Shown: positions 29,567-39,479, numbered from the stretch's first letter. The stretch is 64,000 nucleotides of DNA from Pseudodonghicola xiamenensis DSM 18339 (GCF_000429365.1 NZ_AUBS01000001.1:310001-374000); one strand, 5' to 3'. Translations and numbers: made by a program. Notes: a model not told the origin generated them from the sequence alone.

Positions 29567-29800
29567 CAGGCAGCCTGGGTTGACCTCGCGCCACATTGGC
29601 ACGTTCAGCGACATCTGGCATTGTGCCATGAACATCCGCCCGTCGACCCGCAGGCAGATGATCTCTCCCAGCTCCACCCGACTGCCCGAACCGTCGGTGC
29701 AATAGCAATCCTGCACCTTGCCGCCAGGGCCGATGACATCGGCGGCGGCGATCTGGGGCAGGGCGGTGCCCAGGGCAAGGATCAGGCCGTGAAAGCGCAT
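29501..29800 (-). CDS. Small secreted Cys-containing protein, function unknown
   Basis: 99 residues. Signal peptide (RFHGLILALGTALPQIAAADV, likely cut after AAA), then a compact region with five Cys, including DCYCTD, ICLRV, MAQCQM and NPGC, consistent with disulphides in the periplasm. The start at 29800 has GGGAGA upstream. It is convergent with and overlaps DUF1499 by 66 bp; the last ~20 residues could be read-through of a shorter ancestral gene. I recognise no named family, but the signal peptide and Cys pattern argue for a real gene. Confidence 0.65.
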   Translation of the reverse strand: MRFHGLILALGTALPQIAAADVIGPGGKVQDCYCTDGSGSRVELGEIICLRVDGRMFMAQCQMSLNVPMWREVNPGCLSSGLMQRLQPLIDPGAVHAKI

Positions 29801-29877
29801 GAGGTTGTCGTCTCCCGCAGGGAGGATAACACAGCACGGCTCTTGACCAAAGCGCCGGGATGGAGGACACCGCGCCA

Positions 29878-30930
29878 ATGGTTCCCGAAGAACGACTAGA
29901 GCAGATCCGACAGAGGTTTCAGTACCTCGAAGCCGCGATGGCAGAGGCCAGCGGCAGCGATATCGCCACGCTTGCCCGCGAATATTCCGACCTGAAGCCG
30001 GTGGTCGAACAGATCGAGGGCTGGCGCGGCCTGCGTGCCGATCTGGCCGAGGCCGAGGCGATGCTGGCCGACCCCGACATGCGCGAGCTGGCGGAAGAGG
30101 AAATCCCGGCATTGAAGGCGCGGCTGCCTGACGCCGAACATGCGCTGGAGCTGGCGCTGTTGCCCAAGGACGAGGCCGACAGCCGTCCCGCCGTTCTGGA
30201 AATCCGTCCCGGTACCGGCGGCGACGAGGCAGCGCTTTTCGCCGGCGACCTGCTGCGCATGTATCAGCGCTATGCCGAGGCACGGGGCTGGCGCTGGGAG
30301 GTGATCGAGCTGCAGGAAACCGAGCTTGGCGGCGTCAAGGAGGCGGTCGTGCGCATCGGCGGCGACAATGTCTTTGCCCGGCTGAAATACGAATCCGGTG
30401 TGCACCGGGTGCAGCGGGTTCCCAGCACGGAAAGCGGTGGGCGTATCCATACCTCGGCCGCCACCGTCGCGGTGCTGCCCGAGGCGCAGGATGTCGATGT
30501 GAAGATTGACCCCAACGATATCCGCATCGACACCATGCGCAGCTCGGGCGCCGGGGGGCAGCACGTCAACACCACCGATTCCGCCGTGCGGATCACCCAT
30601 ATGCCCTCGGGCATCGTGGTGACCTCATCCGAGAAGTCGCAGCACAGGAACCGTGAGATCGCCATGCAGGTGCTGCGCACCCGGCTGTTCGATCTGGAGC
30701 GGCAGAAGGTGCATGACGCCCGCTCAGAGGCGCGCAAATCCCAGGTTGGATCGGGCGATCGCAGCGAACGCATCCGCACCTATAACTTCCCGCAGGGCCG
30801 GATGACCGATCACCGTATCAATCTGACGCTCTACAAGCTCGATCAGGTGATGCAGGGCGATCTGGACGAGGTGATCGACGCGCTGACCGCCGATGATCAG
30901 GCCCGCATGCTTGCGGAGATGGGGCAATGA
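29878..30930 (+). CDS. prfA: Peptide chain release factor 1
   Basis: 350 residues. Reads UAG/UAA stop codons. The tripeptide anticodon PST lies in [17 protein letters not shown] (residues ~182-184), and the catalytic GGQ at 226-228 in [10 protein letters not shown] triggers peptide release after methylation of Gln228. That methylation is done by PrmC, encoded next (4-bp overlap). The start at 29878 ([10 protein letters not shown]) fits the family and has GGAGG 11 bases upstream; ATG 29860 would add six residues. Confidence 0.97.
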   Translation: MVPEERLEQIRQRFQYLEAAMAEASGSDIATLAREYSDLKPVVEQIEGWRGLRADLAEAEAMLADPDMRELAEEEIPALKARLPDAEHALELALLPKDEADSRPAVLEIRPGTGGDEAALFAGDLLRMYQRYAEARGWRWEVIELQETELGGVKEAVVRIGGDNVFARLKYESGVHRVQRVPSTESGGRIHTSAATVAVLPEAQDVDVKIDPNDIRIDTMRSSGAGGQHVNTTDSAVRITHMPSGIVVTSSEKSQHRNREIAMQVLRTRLFDLERQKVHDARSEARKSQVGSGDRSERIRTYNFPQGRMTDHRINLTLYKLDQVMQGDLDEVIDALTADDQARMLAEMGQ

Positions 30931-31769
30931 CCGGGGCGCTGACTGCCGCGCAGGCGATGGCCGCTGCCGCTGCCCGTCTGCGCGCCGCTGGGGTCGATAA
31001 TCCGGCGCGCGATGCCCGGGTGCTGCTGGCCCATGCCGCACGGATCGAAGCGGCGCGGGTCACCCTGATCGCGCCCGAGGAACTGGAGCATGATGTCGCC
31101 GAACGCTATGAGCAGCTGATCGCGCTGCGCGCCATCCGGGTGCCGGTGTCGCATCTGCTGGGGGAGCGTGAATTCTATGGCCGCCGTTTCAAGGTGTCCT
31201 CGGACGTGCTCGACCCGCGCCCTGAGACCGAGACACTGGTCGAGGCGGCGTTGGCCGAGCCTTTCGAGCGGGTGCTCGATCTCGGGGTCGGCTCCGGCTG
31301 TATCCTGGTGACGCTGCTGGCGGAGCGGACCGATGCCTGCGGGCTGGGCGTCGATCTCTCCGAGGCCGCCTGCCTGCAGGCCAGCGCCAATGCGGTGCTG
31401 CACCGGGTCGAGGCGCGGGCGGATATTCGCCAGTCCGACTGGTTCGGCGCGGTCGATGGCCAATTCGATCTGATCGTCTCGAACCCGCCCTATATCGCGC
31501 TGGAGGAGATGGCAGGCCTGTCCGAGGAGGTGCGCGGGCACGAACCGCATCTGGCGCTGACCGATGGTGGTGACGGGCTGGGCGCTTATCGGCACATCGC
31601 CGCCGGTGTGGCGGCGCATCTGGCCCCGAAAGGCCGGCTGATCGTCGAAATCGGACCGACCCAGGCGCAGGCGGTCTGCGACGTTTTCGCACAGGTCGGC
31701 TTTGAGGACCTGGTGGTGGTGCCGGATCTCGATGGGCGGGATCGGGTGATTTGCGCCCGGTTGCGCTAA
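30927..31769 (+). CDS. prmC: Release factor glutamine methyltransferase PrmC
   Basis: 280 residues. N-terminal helical release-factor-binding domain, then a SAM-dependent methyltransferase with VLDLGVGSG at 117-124 and the Gln-binding NPPY at 186-189. It N5-methylates the GGQ glutamine of RF1 and RF2. The ATG overlaps the prfA stop (ATGA), so both are co-translated. [12 protein letters not shown] before the SAM motif is the typical family linker. Confidence 0.96.
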   Translation: MTGALTAAQAMAAAAARLRAAGVDNPARDARVLLAHAARIEAARVTLIAPEELEHDVAERYEQLIALRAIRVPVSHLLGEREFYGRRFKVSSDVLDPRPETETLVEAALAEPFERVLDLGVGSGCILVTLLAERTDACGLGVDLSEAACLQASANAVLHRVEARADIRQSDWFGAVDGQFDLIVSNPPYIALEEMAGLSEEVRGHEPHLALTDGGDGLGAYRHIAAGVAAHLAPKGRLIVEIGPTQAQAVCDVFAQVGFEDLVVVPDLDGRDRVICARLR

Positions 31770-32005
31770 CATCCGGGGGGACCGGCAACAGATCGCCGGA
31801 GCGGCTGAAAAAATGTCATTTTTTTCTTACTTCCTCTTGTCTGAGCCGTCAGGACATGTTTACTCAAGACCGTTGCTCTGGCCGAGGCACAAGCTGCTTC
31901 CCGGCAACGCCAAGCCCGAAAAGTCGACGATCCGGTCCATTCAACTGAGCGCATGAGGCGCGGTCCGGATTATAACGGCACGAATACAAGGCTGACGTTA
32001 GGTAT

Positions 32006-32725
32006 ATGAGATCGTCTAAATCCCGTTCGCGGTCGAAGTCGAACCGCAACCGTCCTTCTGGTGGCAATGTCGTCAATCGCGTTTTTGACAGTTCAGGCCC
32101 CGAGGGGAAGGTGCGCGGCACGCCGCAGCAGATCATCGACAAATACAACCAGCTTGCCCGTGATGCGCAACTGGGCAATGACCGCGTGGCGGCCGAGAAT
32201 TTTCAGCAGCATGCCGAACATTATCTGCGTCTGCTGAGCGAGGCTCAGCGCGAACAGGATCAACGCCGCGAGGAGCAGGAGCGGCAGAACCGCGAACGCC
32301 AGGCCGAGCGGGATCGCGACCGGGCCGAACGTCAGGAGCGGGAGGGCAACAGCCCCGCCGGGTCTGAAACGGTCGCTGAACAGCCTGCGACGCCGCCGGT
32401 GAACGCGCCGCAGCCTGATCTGCTGGGTCTGGAGCCGATTGACATCGGCAGCGGCGAGGAAAGCGGCCTGGTGGAAACCCCGGAAGACAAGCCCAAGAAG
32501 GCGTCGAGCCCGCGCAAGCCGCGCTCGACCGGCGCGTCGAGCCGGTCGAAAAGCAGCGCCAAGCCCAAGGATGAACCGGCAGGGGAAGAGGCGGCAGAGA
32601 AACCTGCGCCCAAGTCCTCCACATCGCGCAGCCGCAAGCCTGCGGCCAAGAAGGTGGCTGAAGCCGATACCGCCGATGCCGCGCCTGCCAGCGGCGGTGA
32701 AGGACCTTCGGAAGCCGCCGAATAG
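32006..32725 (+). CDS. DUF4167 domain protein
   Basis: 239 residues. The N-terminal basic stretch RSSKSRSRSKSNRNR and the conserved core FDSSGPEGKVRGTPQQIIDKYNQLARDAQLGNDRVAAENFQQHAEHYLRLL (residues ~27-78) define DUF4167, an alphaproteobacterial family. The rest is disordered: an Arg/Glu/Gln coiled segment, then Lys/Ser/Pro/Ala repeats resembling histone H1 tails. RNA or DNA binding is likely but unproven. A 236-bp, relatively AT-rich gap upstream (with GAAAAAATG/CATTTTTTTC at 31807-31826) separates it from prmC. Confidence 0.9.
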   Translation: MRSSKSRSRSKSNRNRPSGGNVVNRVFDSSGPEGKVRGTPQQIIDKYNQLARDAQLGNDRVAAENFQQHAEHYLRLLSEAQREQDQRREEQERQNRERQAERDRDRAERQEREGNSPAGSETVAEQPATPPVNAPQPDLLGLEPIDIGSGEESGLVETPEDKPKKASSPRKPRSTGASSRSKSSAKPKDEPAGEEAAEKPAPKSSTSRSRKPAAKKVAEADTADAAPASGGEGPSEAAE

Positions 32726-32757
32726 GCGCCGCTTCTACTCGGAAATGCAATGAGGAA

Positions 32758-32793
32758 AAGGCCGAAGCATTTGCTTCGGCCTTGTTCTTTTTT
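32758..32793 (+). terminator. Strong intrinsic terminator between DUF4167 gene and rsmA
   Basis: AAGGCCGAAGC/GCTTCGGCCTT, an 11-bp perfect stem with loop ATTT, followed by GTTCTTTTTT. On the minus strand the stem is followed by TTCCTC, so it may also end the rsmA transcript. Confidence 0.92.
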
Positions 32794-32796
32794 GGG

Positions 32797-33639
32797 TCAG
32801 CCCTGTTGCAGGGCGCGGGCGAGGGCACAGAATTGTTCCAGCCCGATCTGTTCGGCCCTTTCTGTCGGCGCGATCCCGACCGAGATCAGGCGATCCTCGA
32901 TATCCGGTGCAAGACCCTTCAGCGCGGCGCGCAGCATCTTGCGGCGCTGGTTGAAGGCGGCGGCGACCACTCGTGACAGCACCGCTGCATCGGCGGGATA
33001 GCGCGGCTCGGGCAGGGCTTCGAGATGCACCACCGCGCTGGAGATCTTGGGGGGCGGGGTAAAGGCTTCCGGCGGCAGGCTCAGGACGATCCGGGCGTTG
33101 GCGCGCCATTGCGCCAGAATCGCCAGCCGGCCATAGGCCTTGGAGCCGGGGCGGGCGACGATTCGTTCGGCCACTTCGCGCTGGAACATCAGCGTCAGGC
33201 TCTGCCAGAACGGCGGCCAGTCCTTCGGCGTCAACCAGCGCACCAGCAGCTCGGTGCCGATGTTATAGGGCAGGTTGGCCGCGACCCGGATCGGAGGCGT
33301 CAGATGTGCCAGCGGATCGACCTCGAGTGCATCCCCGTTGATCACCTGCAGCCGGCCCGGATAGGCGGCGGCGATTTCCTCCAGCGCCGGCAGGCAACGC
33401 TCGTCCTTCTCGATCGCCAGCACCCGGCGGGCGCCCTCCGCCAGCAGCCCGCGGGTCAGCCCGCCGGGGCCAGGGCCGATTTCCAGCACGTCGCAGTGGC
33501 TCAGATCGCCGGCCTGGCGGGCGATTTTCGCGGTCAGGTTCAGGTCGAGCAGGAAGTTCTGCCCGAGTGCCTTCTTGGCGGATAGCCCGTGATCGGCGAT
33601 CACCTGGCGCAGCGGCGGGAGGCTGTCGATAGCGCTCAT
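32797..33639 (-). CDS. rsmA: 16S rRNA dimethyladenosine transferase
   Basis: 280 residues. Dimethylates two adjacent adenines in the 3' hairpin of 16S rRNA (A1518/A1519 in E. coli) in late 30S assembly. Motifs: [11 protein letters not shown], the SAM site [31 protein letters not shown] and catalytic NLPYNI. The start at 33639 was chosen ([12 protein letters not shown]); the longer form begins within the inverted repeat upstream. The last gene of the lptG-lptD-surA-pdxA-rsmA run. Confidence 0.96.
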   Translation of the reverse strand: MSAIDSLPPLRQVIADHGLSAKKALGQNFLLDLNLTAKIARQAGDLSHCDVLEIGPGPGGLTRGLLAEGARRVLAIEKDERCLPALEEIAAAYPGRLQVINGDALEVDPLAHLTPPIRVAANLPYNIGTELLVRWLTPKDWPPFWQSLTLMFQREVAERIVARPGSKAYGRLAILAQWRANARIVLSLPPEAFTPPPKISSAVVHLEALPEPRYPADAAVLSRVVAAAFNQRRKMLRAALKGLAPDIEDRLISVGIAPTERAEQIGLEQFCALARALQQG

Positions 33640-33641
33640 GT

Positions 33642-33740
33642 CTTTTTCTGGCTCCAAATATCCCCGCCGGAGGCGAGAATTCCGATTCCGGCGCCGAAAG
33701 ATTTCATGCCTCCGGCGGGGATATTTCCGGCCAGAAAAAG
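33642..33740. repeat. Large inverted repeat: two facing GATATTT-form repeat copies
   Basis: Left arm 33642-33674 and right arm 33708-33740 are reverse complements over 33 bases with three adjacent mismatches (33653-33655/33727-33729). Each arm is one copy of the dispersed repeat (GCCTCCGGCGGGGATATTT then CCAGAAAAAG). The spacer is 33 nt. It fills the gap between pdxA and rsmA and could fold into a long stem in the operon mRNA. The left arm starts 3 bp from the rsmA start codon, so it covers the rsmA ribosome-binding region. Confidence 0.85.
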
Positions 33741-33748
33741 GCCGCTGG

Positions 33749-34720
33749 TCATGTTTGTGCGCCCATCTTCTGCGCCAGCCGAAGCGCGGCGATCAGGCTG
33801 GCGGGGTTGGCGATCCCCTTGCCGGCGATATCGAAGGCAGTACCGTGATCGGGCGAGGTGCGCACGAAGGGCAGTCCCAGGGTGACATTCACCCCCTGAT
33901 CGAAATCCAGCGTCTTGATCGGGATCAGCGCCTGATCATGATACATGGCGATCGCGGCATCATAGCGCGCCCGCGCGGCGGCATGGAACATGGTATCGGC
34001 GGGATGCGGGCCGGTGACGGTGAAGTCCGTCTGCGGCAGCTCCGCCAGAAGCGGCGTGATCCAGTCGATCTCCTCGCGCCCCATGGCGCCGCCTTCGCCG
34101 GCATGCGGGTTCAGCCCGGCGACTGCCAGCCGCGGATGGGCAATGCCAAAGCGGGTGCGCAGGTCGTGGGCGGTGATCTCGATGGTCTCGCGCAAGAGGT
34201 CGGGGGTCAACCGTCTGGGGACCTCGGACAGGGCCATGTGGATGGTGGTCGGCACGACGCGGAGCCGCTCGGAGGCCAGCATCATCACCACCCGCTCGAC
34301 CCCGGCCAGGGCTGCGAGGAATTCGGTATGGCCGGGATAGGCAAAGCCGGCGCCGTCGATCAGGGCCTTCTTGTGGATGGGCGCGGTGCAGACGGCGCTG
34401 GCGTGACCCTGCTGCACCAGCTCCACCGCCTTTTCGATGGCGGCGATGGTGCCGCGGGCATTGGCCGGATCGGTCTGCCCCGGGGAGGTCGGCGCCGCGA
34501 AATCGAGCCGCAGCACCGGCAGGGCACGGGCGCAGGCGATCACCGTCTCGGCCAGATCGTCGAGTTCGGCGACGGGTGTGCCGGCGGGCAGGTGGCGCGG
34601 ATCGCCGATCCAGACAAAGGGGCAGTCGGTTCCGAGCGACTGCCAGGCCTTGACGGCAAGCTCGGGCCCGATGCCCGCCGGTTCACCGCAGCTCAGCGCG
34701 ACGGGGCGGCGGGGGCTCAT
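33749..34720 (-). CDS. pdxA: 4-hydroxythreonine-4-phosphate dehydrogenase
   Basis: 323 residues. NAD-dependent oxidative decarboxylation of 4-phosphohydroxy-threonine in pyridoxal phosphate synthesis (DXP-dependent route). Family blocks are [38 protein letters not shown], the metal His in [10 protein letters not shown], and [25 protein letters not shown]. The ATG overlaps the surA stop by 4 bp, so the two are coupled as in E. coli. Confidence 0.96.
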   Translation of the reverse strand: MSPRRPVALSCGEPAGIGPELAVKAWQSLGTDCPFVWIGDPRHLPAGTPVAELDDLAETVIACARALPVLRLDFAAPTSPGQTDPANARGTIAAIEKAVELVQQGHASAVCTAPIHKKALIDGAGFAYPGHTEFLAALAGVERVVMMLASERLRVVPTTIHMALSEVPRRLTPDLLRETIEITAHDLRTRFGIAHPRLAVAGLNPHAGEGGAMGREEIDWITPLLAELPQTDFTVTGPHPADTMFHAAARARYDAAIAMYHDQALIPIKTLDFDQGVNVTLGLPFVRTSPDHGTAFDIAGKGIANPASLIAALRLAQKMGAQT

Positions 34721-35985
34721 TGCTCTACGATCAGCGCATCGGCCTTGAGCTGGGAGAGCTGGCTTTGCGCGTAATTCTGCAGCCGCTGTTCCATCAGGCT
34801 CTGGCCGATCTGTTCCTTGCTGACATCGGCGACGGATTCGGCGGTGCGACCGCAGAGCATCAGCAGCACCAGCGTCTGGCCGTTGTTCCGGGTCAGCGCG
34901 GTGGAGAATTCGCCGGGATCGAGCTTGGACAATTCAAGCGCGATGTCGCGCGACAACTTGCCGGGGGCCAGCTCCTCGCGCTCCAGGATCTCGGGCGGCT
35001 GACCCTTGGCGATGCCATAGAGATCGTCGCAGGTATCTGCGGTTTGCTCGATCCTGGTCGCGGTTGCCAGCGCCTCGGGGCTGCGGCCGCCGGGAATGTA
35101 ATAGGCGGCGTAGTCAATCTTGGCGTAGCGCGGTTCGGCAACGCCGCTTTCGCGCAGGCCGCGCATCTGGAACAGGGCGACGGCATTGGGCAACATGACC
35201 GGATCGCTGACGTCGCCAGTCTTGAGCCCCATGATCATCGGCTGCAGCGCCGGGGGCAGACGGGTCAGCGGCAACCAGGATAGCCGGCCGCCGTTGGCGC
35301 GGCTTTCACTGGCAGAATATTGCGCGGCGGCGGAGGAAAAGGCCTCTGGCGTCTTAAGCTGGGAGATCTGGCGGGCCAGTTCATCGACCTGGTCGAGCGT
35401 CTGCGGCGTGACCGGAATGATGATTTCGGACAGCAGCACCTGCAGCCCGCCGCCCTGGCCGGCCTGGCTGATGGCGCGGTCGATTTCGCTGGGGGTGGGG
35501 CGAGCCTGCGCGCCAAAGCGGGCGCCGATATAGTTCCGCCAGATCAGCGTGGACGAGACGAAATCACGCAGGGTTTCCTGCGAGACGCCGCCCTGCTTCA
35601 TCGCTTCGGTGAACTGTTCTGAGGTCATATTGGCGCGTTGGGCCATCTCGTCCAGGCCGCGCTGTACCTCTTCGGGGGCGACGGTGATATCCATCGTCTT
35701 CGCCGCCTGTTCCTTGAGACGGTCTTCGATCAGCGCCTCGCGCGCCAGTTGCGCCGGATTGCCGGGCGCATTCAGCAGTTGCATCATCCGTTCCCGCTGA
35801 TCGAGCTCGTATCGGGTGATGACATCGCCATTTACGGTGATCGCGGGCGAAAACAGGCCCTGCGCCGCCACCGGCCGAGGAAGGACCGTTGCGGCGACCG
35901 GGACAAGCCCGATCAGGGCCGCCAGACAGAGGCTGCCGGCGCGCCGGGTCAGAGAATGCTGCAGAGGGGTCAGGATTTTCCGCAT
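34717..35985 (-). CDS. surA: Periplasmic chaperone / peptidyl-prolyl isomerase SurA
   Basis: 422 residues. Signal peptide ending ...RPVAAQ, an N-terminal SurA chaperone domain (SPAITVNGDVITRYELDQRERMMQLL, LIEDRLKEQAA) and one parvulin-like domain (~residues 180-285, VLLSEIIIPVTPQT, NGGRLSWLPLTRLPP). It escorts unfolded outer-membrane proteins to the Bam complex. It overlaps the lptD stop by 16 bp; LptD is a known SurA client, so the order makes sense. Confidence 0.93.
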   Translation of the reverse strand: MRKILTPLQHSLTRRAGSLCLAALIGLVPVAATVLPRPVAAQGLFSPAITVNGDVITRYELDQRERMMQLLNAPGNPAQLAREALIEDRLKEQAAKTMDITVAPEEVQRGLDEMAQRANMTSEQFTEAMKQGGVSQETLRDFVSSTLIWRNYIGARFGAQARPTPSEIDRAISQAGQGGGLQVLLSEIIIPVTPQTLDQVDELARQISQLKTPEAFSSAAAQYSASESRANGGRLSWLPLTRLPPALQPMIMGLKTGDVSDPVMLPNAVALFQMRGLRESGVAEPRYAKIDYAAYYIPGGRSPEALATATRIEQTADTCDDLYGIAKGQPPEILEREELAPGKLSRDIALELSKLDPGEFSTALTRNNGQTLVLLMLCGRTAESVADVSKEQIGQSLMEQRLQNYAQSQLSQLKADALIVEQ

Positions 35986-38141
35986 GATCGCCTGTATTTT
36001 TCTGTTCCGCTCTCCACGGCGAAGCCGCTGAGAGCGATGGTAAATCCGAAATTGGTCGAAGGCTCAACACTTGTCGACGATGTATAGCGCCGGTTGAGCG
36101 AAAGATCGACCGTCACGCATTCGTTGCGATAGATCAGTCCGACCCCGGCATAGGTGGCATTATCCGAGGCGATATCGTAGCGCAGGTTCGCGGTGGCGGT
36201 CCAGCTCGGGTTCACCTTATAGCTGCCGTCGACCCAGAACTCGGAGACCTCGGCCATGCGGCTTTCCTGGGGGTCGATGCCGAGCCAGAGGTAAGAGCCA
36301 CTGAGCGTGGTGCGCCGGTGCGACCAGTCGCTGCGCAATTCGACCTTGGAAAAGCTGAAGGAATCGTTCAGCAGCCCGCGGGCGGTGAAGGCGATGCCGC
36401 TGGCGTTCTTGATCTGGGCGGCCAGCAGCAGATCGGAATCCTTGCCGGCCAGGCCCGAGCTGATCGAGAAATCCGGATCTGCGACCGATCGGAAGACTTG
36501 CCCGGCGGAGGCCGAGACCTGCCAGCCCGAGGGGGCGAACCGGGCCCAATTCACCCCGATCGCCAACGCGGTGCCGTCTTCGCGGGCATCTTCCGAGGGA
36601 AACCGCGATAGCGCCAGCAGATTGCCCTGGTCGAATTCGACGAACCGGCTTTCGTCGATCGGCGGCGTGCCACCATGGACATCGCTCCAGCCCAGTTGCA
36701 CCACCGGTTCAAGGAAATGGGTGACGCCGGTGCCGGTGGTCATCGTCATCGGATAGCGCAGGCTCAGCGCCGCCCGGGGGGTCGATCGGGTGACATGGTT
36801 GCCATAGGTGCTGTCGTTGGAAATCTTGAAGATATCCGCCGAAAACCCCATCTCCCAATCCGCCCTCAGGCCGGAGGCGGTGATCCAGTGGCGCCGCCAT
36901 TCGGCATCGGCCGTGGCACGTGTCACGTCACGACCGACGATATTGGCCGAGGAGGTGCGCTCATAGGCGCGGCTGTTCAGGCTCAGCCTGAATTCTCCGC
37001 CCAGACGGGTGGGGAACAGTCGGTGCTCATAGCTGACATCGGCGATCCGTGTGGGGATCTCGTCTTCGATCTCGCTGTCGCGCAGCGAATCGTAATGGAT
37101 CAGTGCGCCGCGAAAGGCGCTGTCTCGGGTGGTCCGGGTCAGCTCGATCTCGCTGCGGAGCCGGTCGTAATCGGGCAGCCCGTAGTCGACCAGATAGGCA
37201 TCGTCCGCCACTGTTTTCAGATCGAAACTCAGCTTGTAGCGGTTGCCCAGGTCGAAGCCGCCGGTGGCAAAGAGATAGCCGCGGCTATCGTCATCCGTCA
37301 GATCGTCGCGGGTATAGGCGCCTTTGATCTCGATCCCGCCGTGGCGGAAGGCCTGGCGGTACCGCAGGTCCATCGTCTTGGTATGGGGTGAGACATAGGG
37401 CGTCACCGTCAGATCGCGGCTGTCGCCGATCCGGAAGAAATAGGGCACCTTGATCCCTGTGCCGAGCTGCGATGTGGTTCGGATGGAGGGCTTGAGAAAG
37501 CCCGAGGCGCGGTCAAGCGTCGGATCGGGCAGGCGCAGCGCGGGAAAATAGAACACCGGCACATCGAGGACGCGCAGCTGAGCGCCTTCGAAATAAAGCT
37601 GCCGCTCGAGCTGGTCGTGGGTGACGCTGCGGGCGCGGATCTGCCACAGCGGCGGCTTGCCATTCTCGCAGACGTGGCAGGAGGTGACTGAGGTCTTGTA
37701 AAGCTGGGTGTAGCGCCCGCCGACACGCACCATCTGCAGAGAGGCCAATTGCACCTGCTGATCGAAGACCAGCCGCGCGCCTTTCAGCAACCCGTTCTGC
37801 AGCCCCTGATCGAGATCGGCTGCCTCCGCCAGGATGGTCATGCGACCGTCCTGGTCGATCCGGATTGGTCCCTCGATCTCGAGCTTGCCGCTGGCTCTGT
37901 CAAAGGTGATCTTGCGGGCCGACAGCCGGGTGGTGCCCTGGAAGGCTTCGACATTGCCCTCGGCGACGAGCTGGCGCTCGGGGGTGATAAAGACCTGATC
38001 TGCCACCAGCATCGCCGGGAGCTGGTCCTGCGCGGTTTCGGCTGCCGGGGTGCCGGGGCTTTGCGCGTGCAGGCTGGCCGGCATCGCCGGGATCAGCATC
38101 CAGGTAGCAAGGGTCAGAAGCAGGGCGGAACGCAGTTTCAT
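35970..38141 (-). CDS. lptD: LPS assembly outer membrane protein LptD
   Basis: 723 residues. Signal peptide (KLRSALLLTLATWMLIPAMPASLHAQ), an OstA/LptA-like jellyroll (~40-190: MLVADQVFITPERQLVAEGNVEAFQGTTRL) and a C-terminal beta-barrel. Cys are sparse: a CHVC pair in SVTSCHVCENG and single Cys near the end (RNECVTVD, RRSCGKS), consistent with the LptD disulphide pattern. It places LPS in the outer leaflet with LptE. Overlaps lptG by 4 bp upstream and surA by 16 bp downstream. Confidence 0.95.
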   Translation of the reverse strand: MKLRSALLLTLATWMLIPAMPASLHAQSPGTPAAETAQDQLPAMLVADQVFITPERQLVAEGNVEAFQGTTRLSARKITFDRASGKLEIEGPIRIDQDGRMTILAEAADLDQGLQNGLLKGARLVFDQQVQLASLQMVRVGGRYTQLYKTSVTSCHVCENGKPPLWQIRARSVTHDQLERQLYFEGAQLRVLDVPVFYFPALRLPDPTLDRASGFLKPSIRTTSQLGTGIKVPYFFRIGDSRDLTVTPYVSPHTKTMDLRYRQAFRHGGIEIKGAYTRDDLTDDDSRGYLFATGGFDLGNRYKLSFDLKTVADDAYLVDYGLPDYDRLRSEIELTRTTRDSAFRGALIHYDSLRDSEIEDEIPTRIADVSYEHRLFPTRLGGEFRLSLNSRAYERTSSANIVGRDVTRATADAEWRRHWITASGLRADWEMGFSADIFKISNDSTYGNHVTRSTPRAALSLRYPMTMTTGTGVTHFLEPVVQLGWSDVHGGTPPIDESRFVEFDQGNLLALSRFPSEDAREDGTALAIGVNWARFAPSGWQVSASAGQVFRSVADPDFSISSGLAGKDSDLLLAAQIKNASGIAFTARGLLNDSFSFSKVELRSDWSHRRTTLSGSYLWLGIDPQESRMAEVSEFWVDGSYKVNPSWTATANLRYDIASDNATYAGVGLIYRNECVTVDLSLNRRYTSSTSVEPSTNFGFTIALSGFAVESGTEKYRRSCGKS

Positions 38142-39241
38142 CCGTCCTCCGCGTGAAGAAGAAGTCCGAGAGACAGGAAAACGGCCGCAAGTGGCGGCGC
38201 CCAGGCGGCCAAGGTGATCGGCAATTGGCCGTTTTCCCCCAAAATCTGAGCAAAGTTGCGTATGAAATAGAGCGCGAAGCCGAGAAGGACCGCAGTCAGG
38301 ACCGCCACGCCGGTGCCGCCGAACCGAGTGTGGCGCATGGTGAAGGCGGCGCCGACCAGCACCATGGCAACCAGAAACAGCGGCCGCGCTAGGGCGACCT
38401 GATACCAGACCCGCTGCCGACGGGTGGAGAACCCGGCTTCGTCGAGCTGGCGGATGGTGTCGGGCAGATTGTAGATCGACACGCTTTCCACCCGGCCAAG
38501 GGTTTCGCGGATGCGTTCGTGGGTCAGGGTAGTGGCGATGCTCATGGTGGCGTGGACGCTGGAATCCGCCTCGGGGTTGATGCCGGCGCTCAGCGGCCAG
38601 ACCTTCGCATTGGTCAGCGTCCAGCTATCGTCTTCAAGCCGGGCGCTTTCGGCCAGGATGCGGCGGACCGGCACGCCATTGGGCGAATAGCTCAGGATGG
38701 TGACGCCATAAAGCACGGTAGCATCGGGATCATGGCCATCGGCATGGATCACCGATTGCCCGCTCTGGCTGCCCTGGCGCAGCCAGAGCCCTTCGCCGCT
38801 GACCGACAGCACAGAAGAGGAGGCACCGGTGCCGCGCGCTTGGGCCGAAAGCTGATCGTAACGGTTCGACGTGGCCGCGACGATCGGGTTCAGCAACATG
38901 ACCGCAAGCAGGCCGATCACCGCCGCCACCGTTACCGGCGCGGCGAGCGACCGGATGCCCGATCGACCGATGGCGCGGCTGACCACAAGTTCGCTGCTGC
39001 GGGCAAGCCCGACGAACAGCACCACCGCCGACAGGATCATGATCAGCGGCAGAAGCTCGCTCATCGCGGCGGGGGCATTCAGCAGCGACAGATGCAGCAA
39101 CTTGCCCAGCCCCAGCCTCATCCCTTCGAACCGGCGAAGCTGTTCGATCAGGTCGATCAGCATGATCAGGGCGAAGAATATGCCCGCAATCAGTCCGAAC
39201 GCCTGCAAAAAGCGCCGCGTGAAGTAACGGTCGAGAATCAT
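38138..39241 (-). CDS. lptG: LPS export permease LptG
   Basis: 367 residues. YjgP/YjgQ family: a membrane helix block (LDRYFTRRFLQAFGLIAGIFFALIMLIDLIEQLRRF), helices 2-3 with MSELLPLIMILSAVVLFVGLARSSELVVSRAIGRS, a periplasmic beta-jellyroll (~130-270) and three C-terminal helices. It forms the LptB2FG transporter that extracts LPS from the inner membrane. The start at 39241 (MILDRY) fits the family. The partner gene lptF, normally directly upstream and overlapping, is not present; the next gene is pepA on the other strand, 238 bp away. Confidence 0.93.
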   Translation of the reverse strand: MILDRYFTRRFLQAFGLIAGIFFALIMLIDLIEQLRRFEGMRLGLGKLLHLSLLNAPAAMSELLPLIMILSAVVLFVGLARSSELVVSRAIGRSGIRSLAAPVTVAAVIGLLAVMLLNPIVAATSNRYDQLSAQARGTGASSSVLSVSGEGLWLRQGSQSGQSVIHADGHDPDATVLYGVTILSYSPNGVPVRRILAESARLEDDSWTLTNAKVWPLSAGINPEADSSVHATMSIATTLTHERIRETLGRVESVSIYNLPDTIRQLDEAGFSTRRQRVWYQVALARPLFLVAMVLVGAAFTMRHTRFGGTGVAVLTAVLLGFALYFIRNFAQILGENGQLPITLAAWAPPLAAVFLSLGLLLHAEDG

Positions 39242-39479
39242 CCGGCACACCCCGAAAGAGGCGGCCGGATCACCGCAGCGGCAGGTTGCAGAATCGGCCG
39301 GTTCGGACCGAAAGCATTCGTAGGCACTACAATCCCCCCGGAGCCGGCCTTTGTCTTTCGCGGGACCTTAATGCAATTGCCTGGCGGGGAAAACTGCTAT
39401 CTGGTCAAGCGCGAAGGCCCGCGTTACCCATGGGGGACGGGCCGAGCGCCCGACTGTCCGCAATGTCCAGGAGACCGAT

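Noticed and set aside
31807..31826. GAAAAAATG/CATTTTTTTC dyad after prmC as a terminator
   Set aside because: The arms are separated by a single base and are purely A/T, so a stable hairpin cannot form. It may be an A-tract bend or part of a promoter region.
39251..39479. Possible lptF remnant upstream of lptG
   Set aside because: One minus-strand frame runs to a TGA overlapping the lptG ATG (a typical lptF-lptG junction), but the ~40 residues read (…VVPTNAFGPNRPILQPAAAV…) show no permease helix or LptF similarity.
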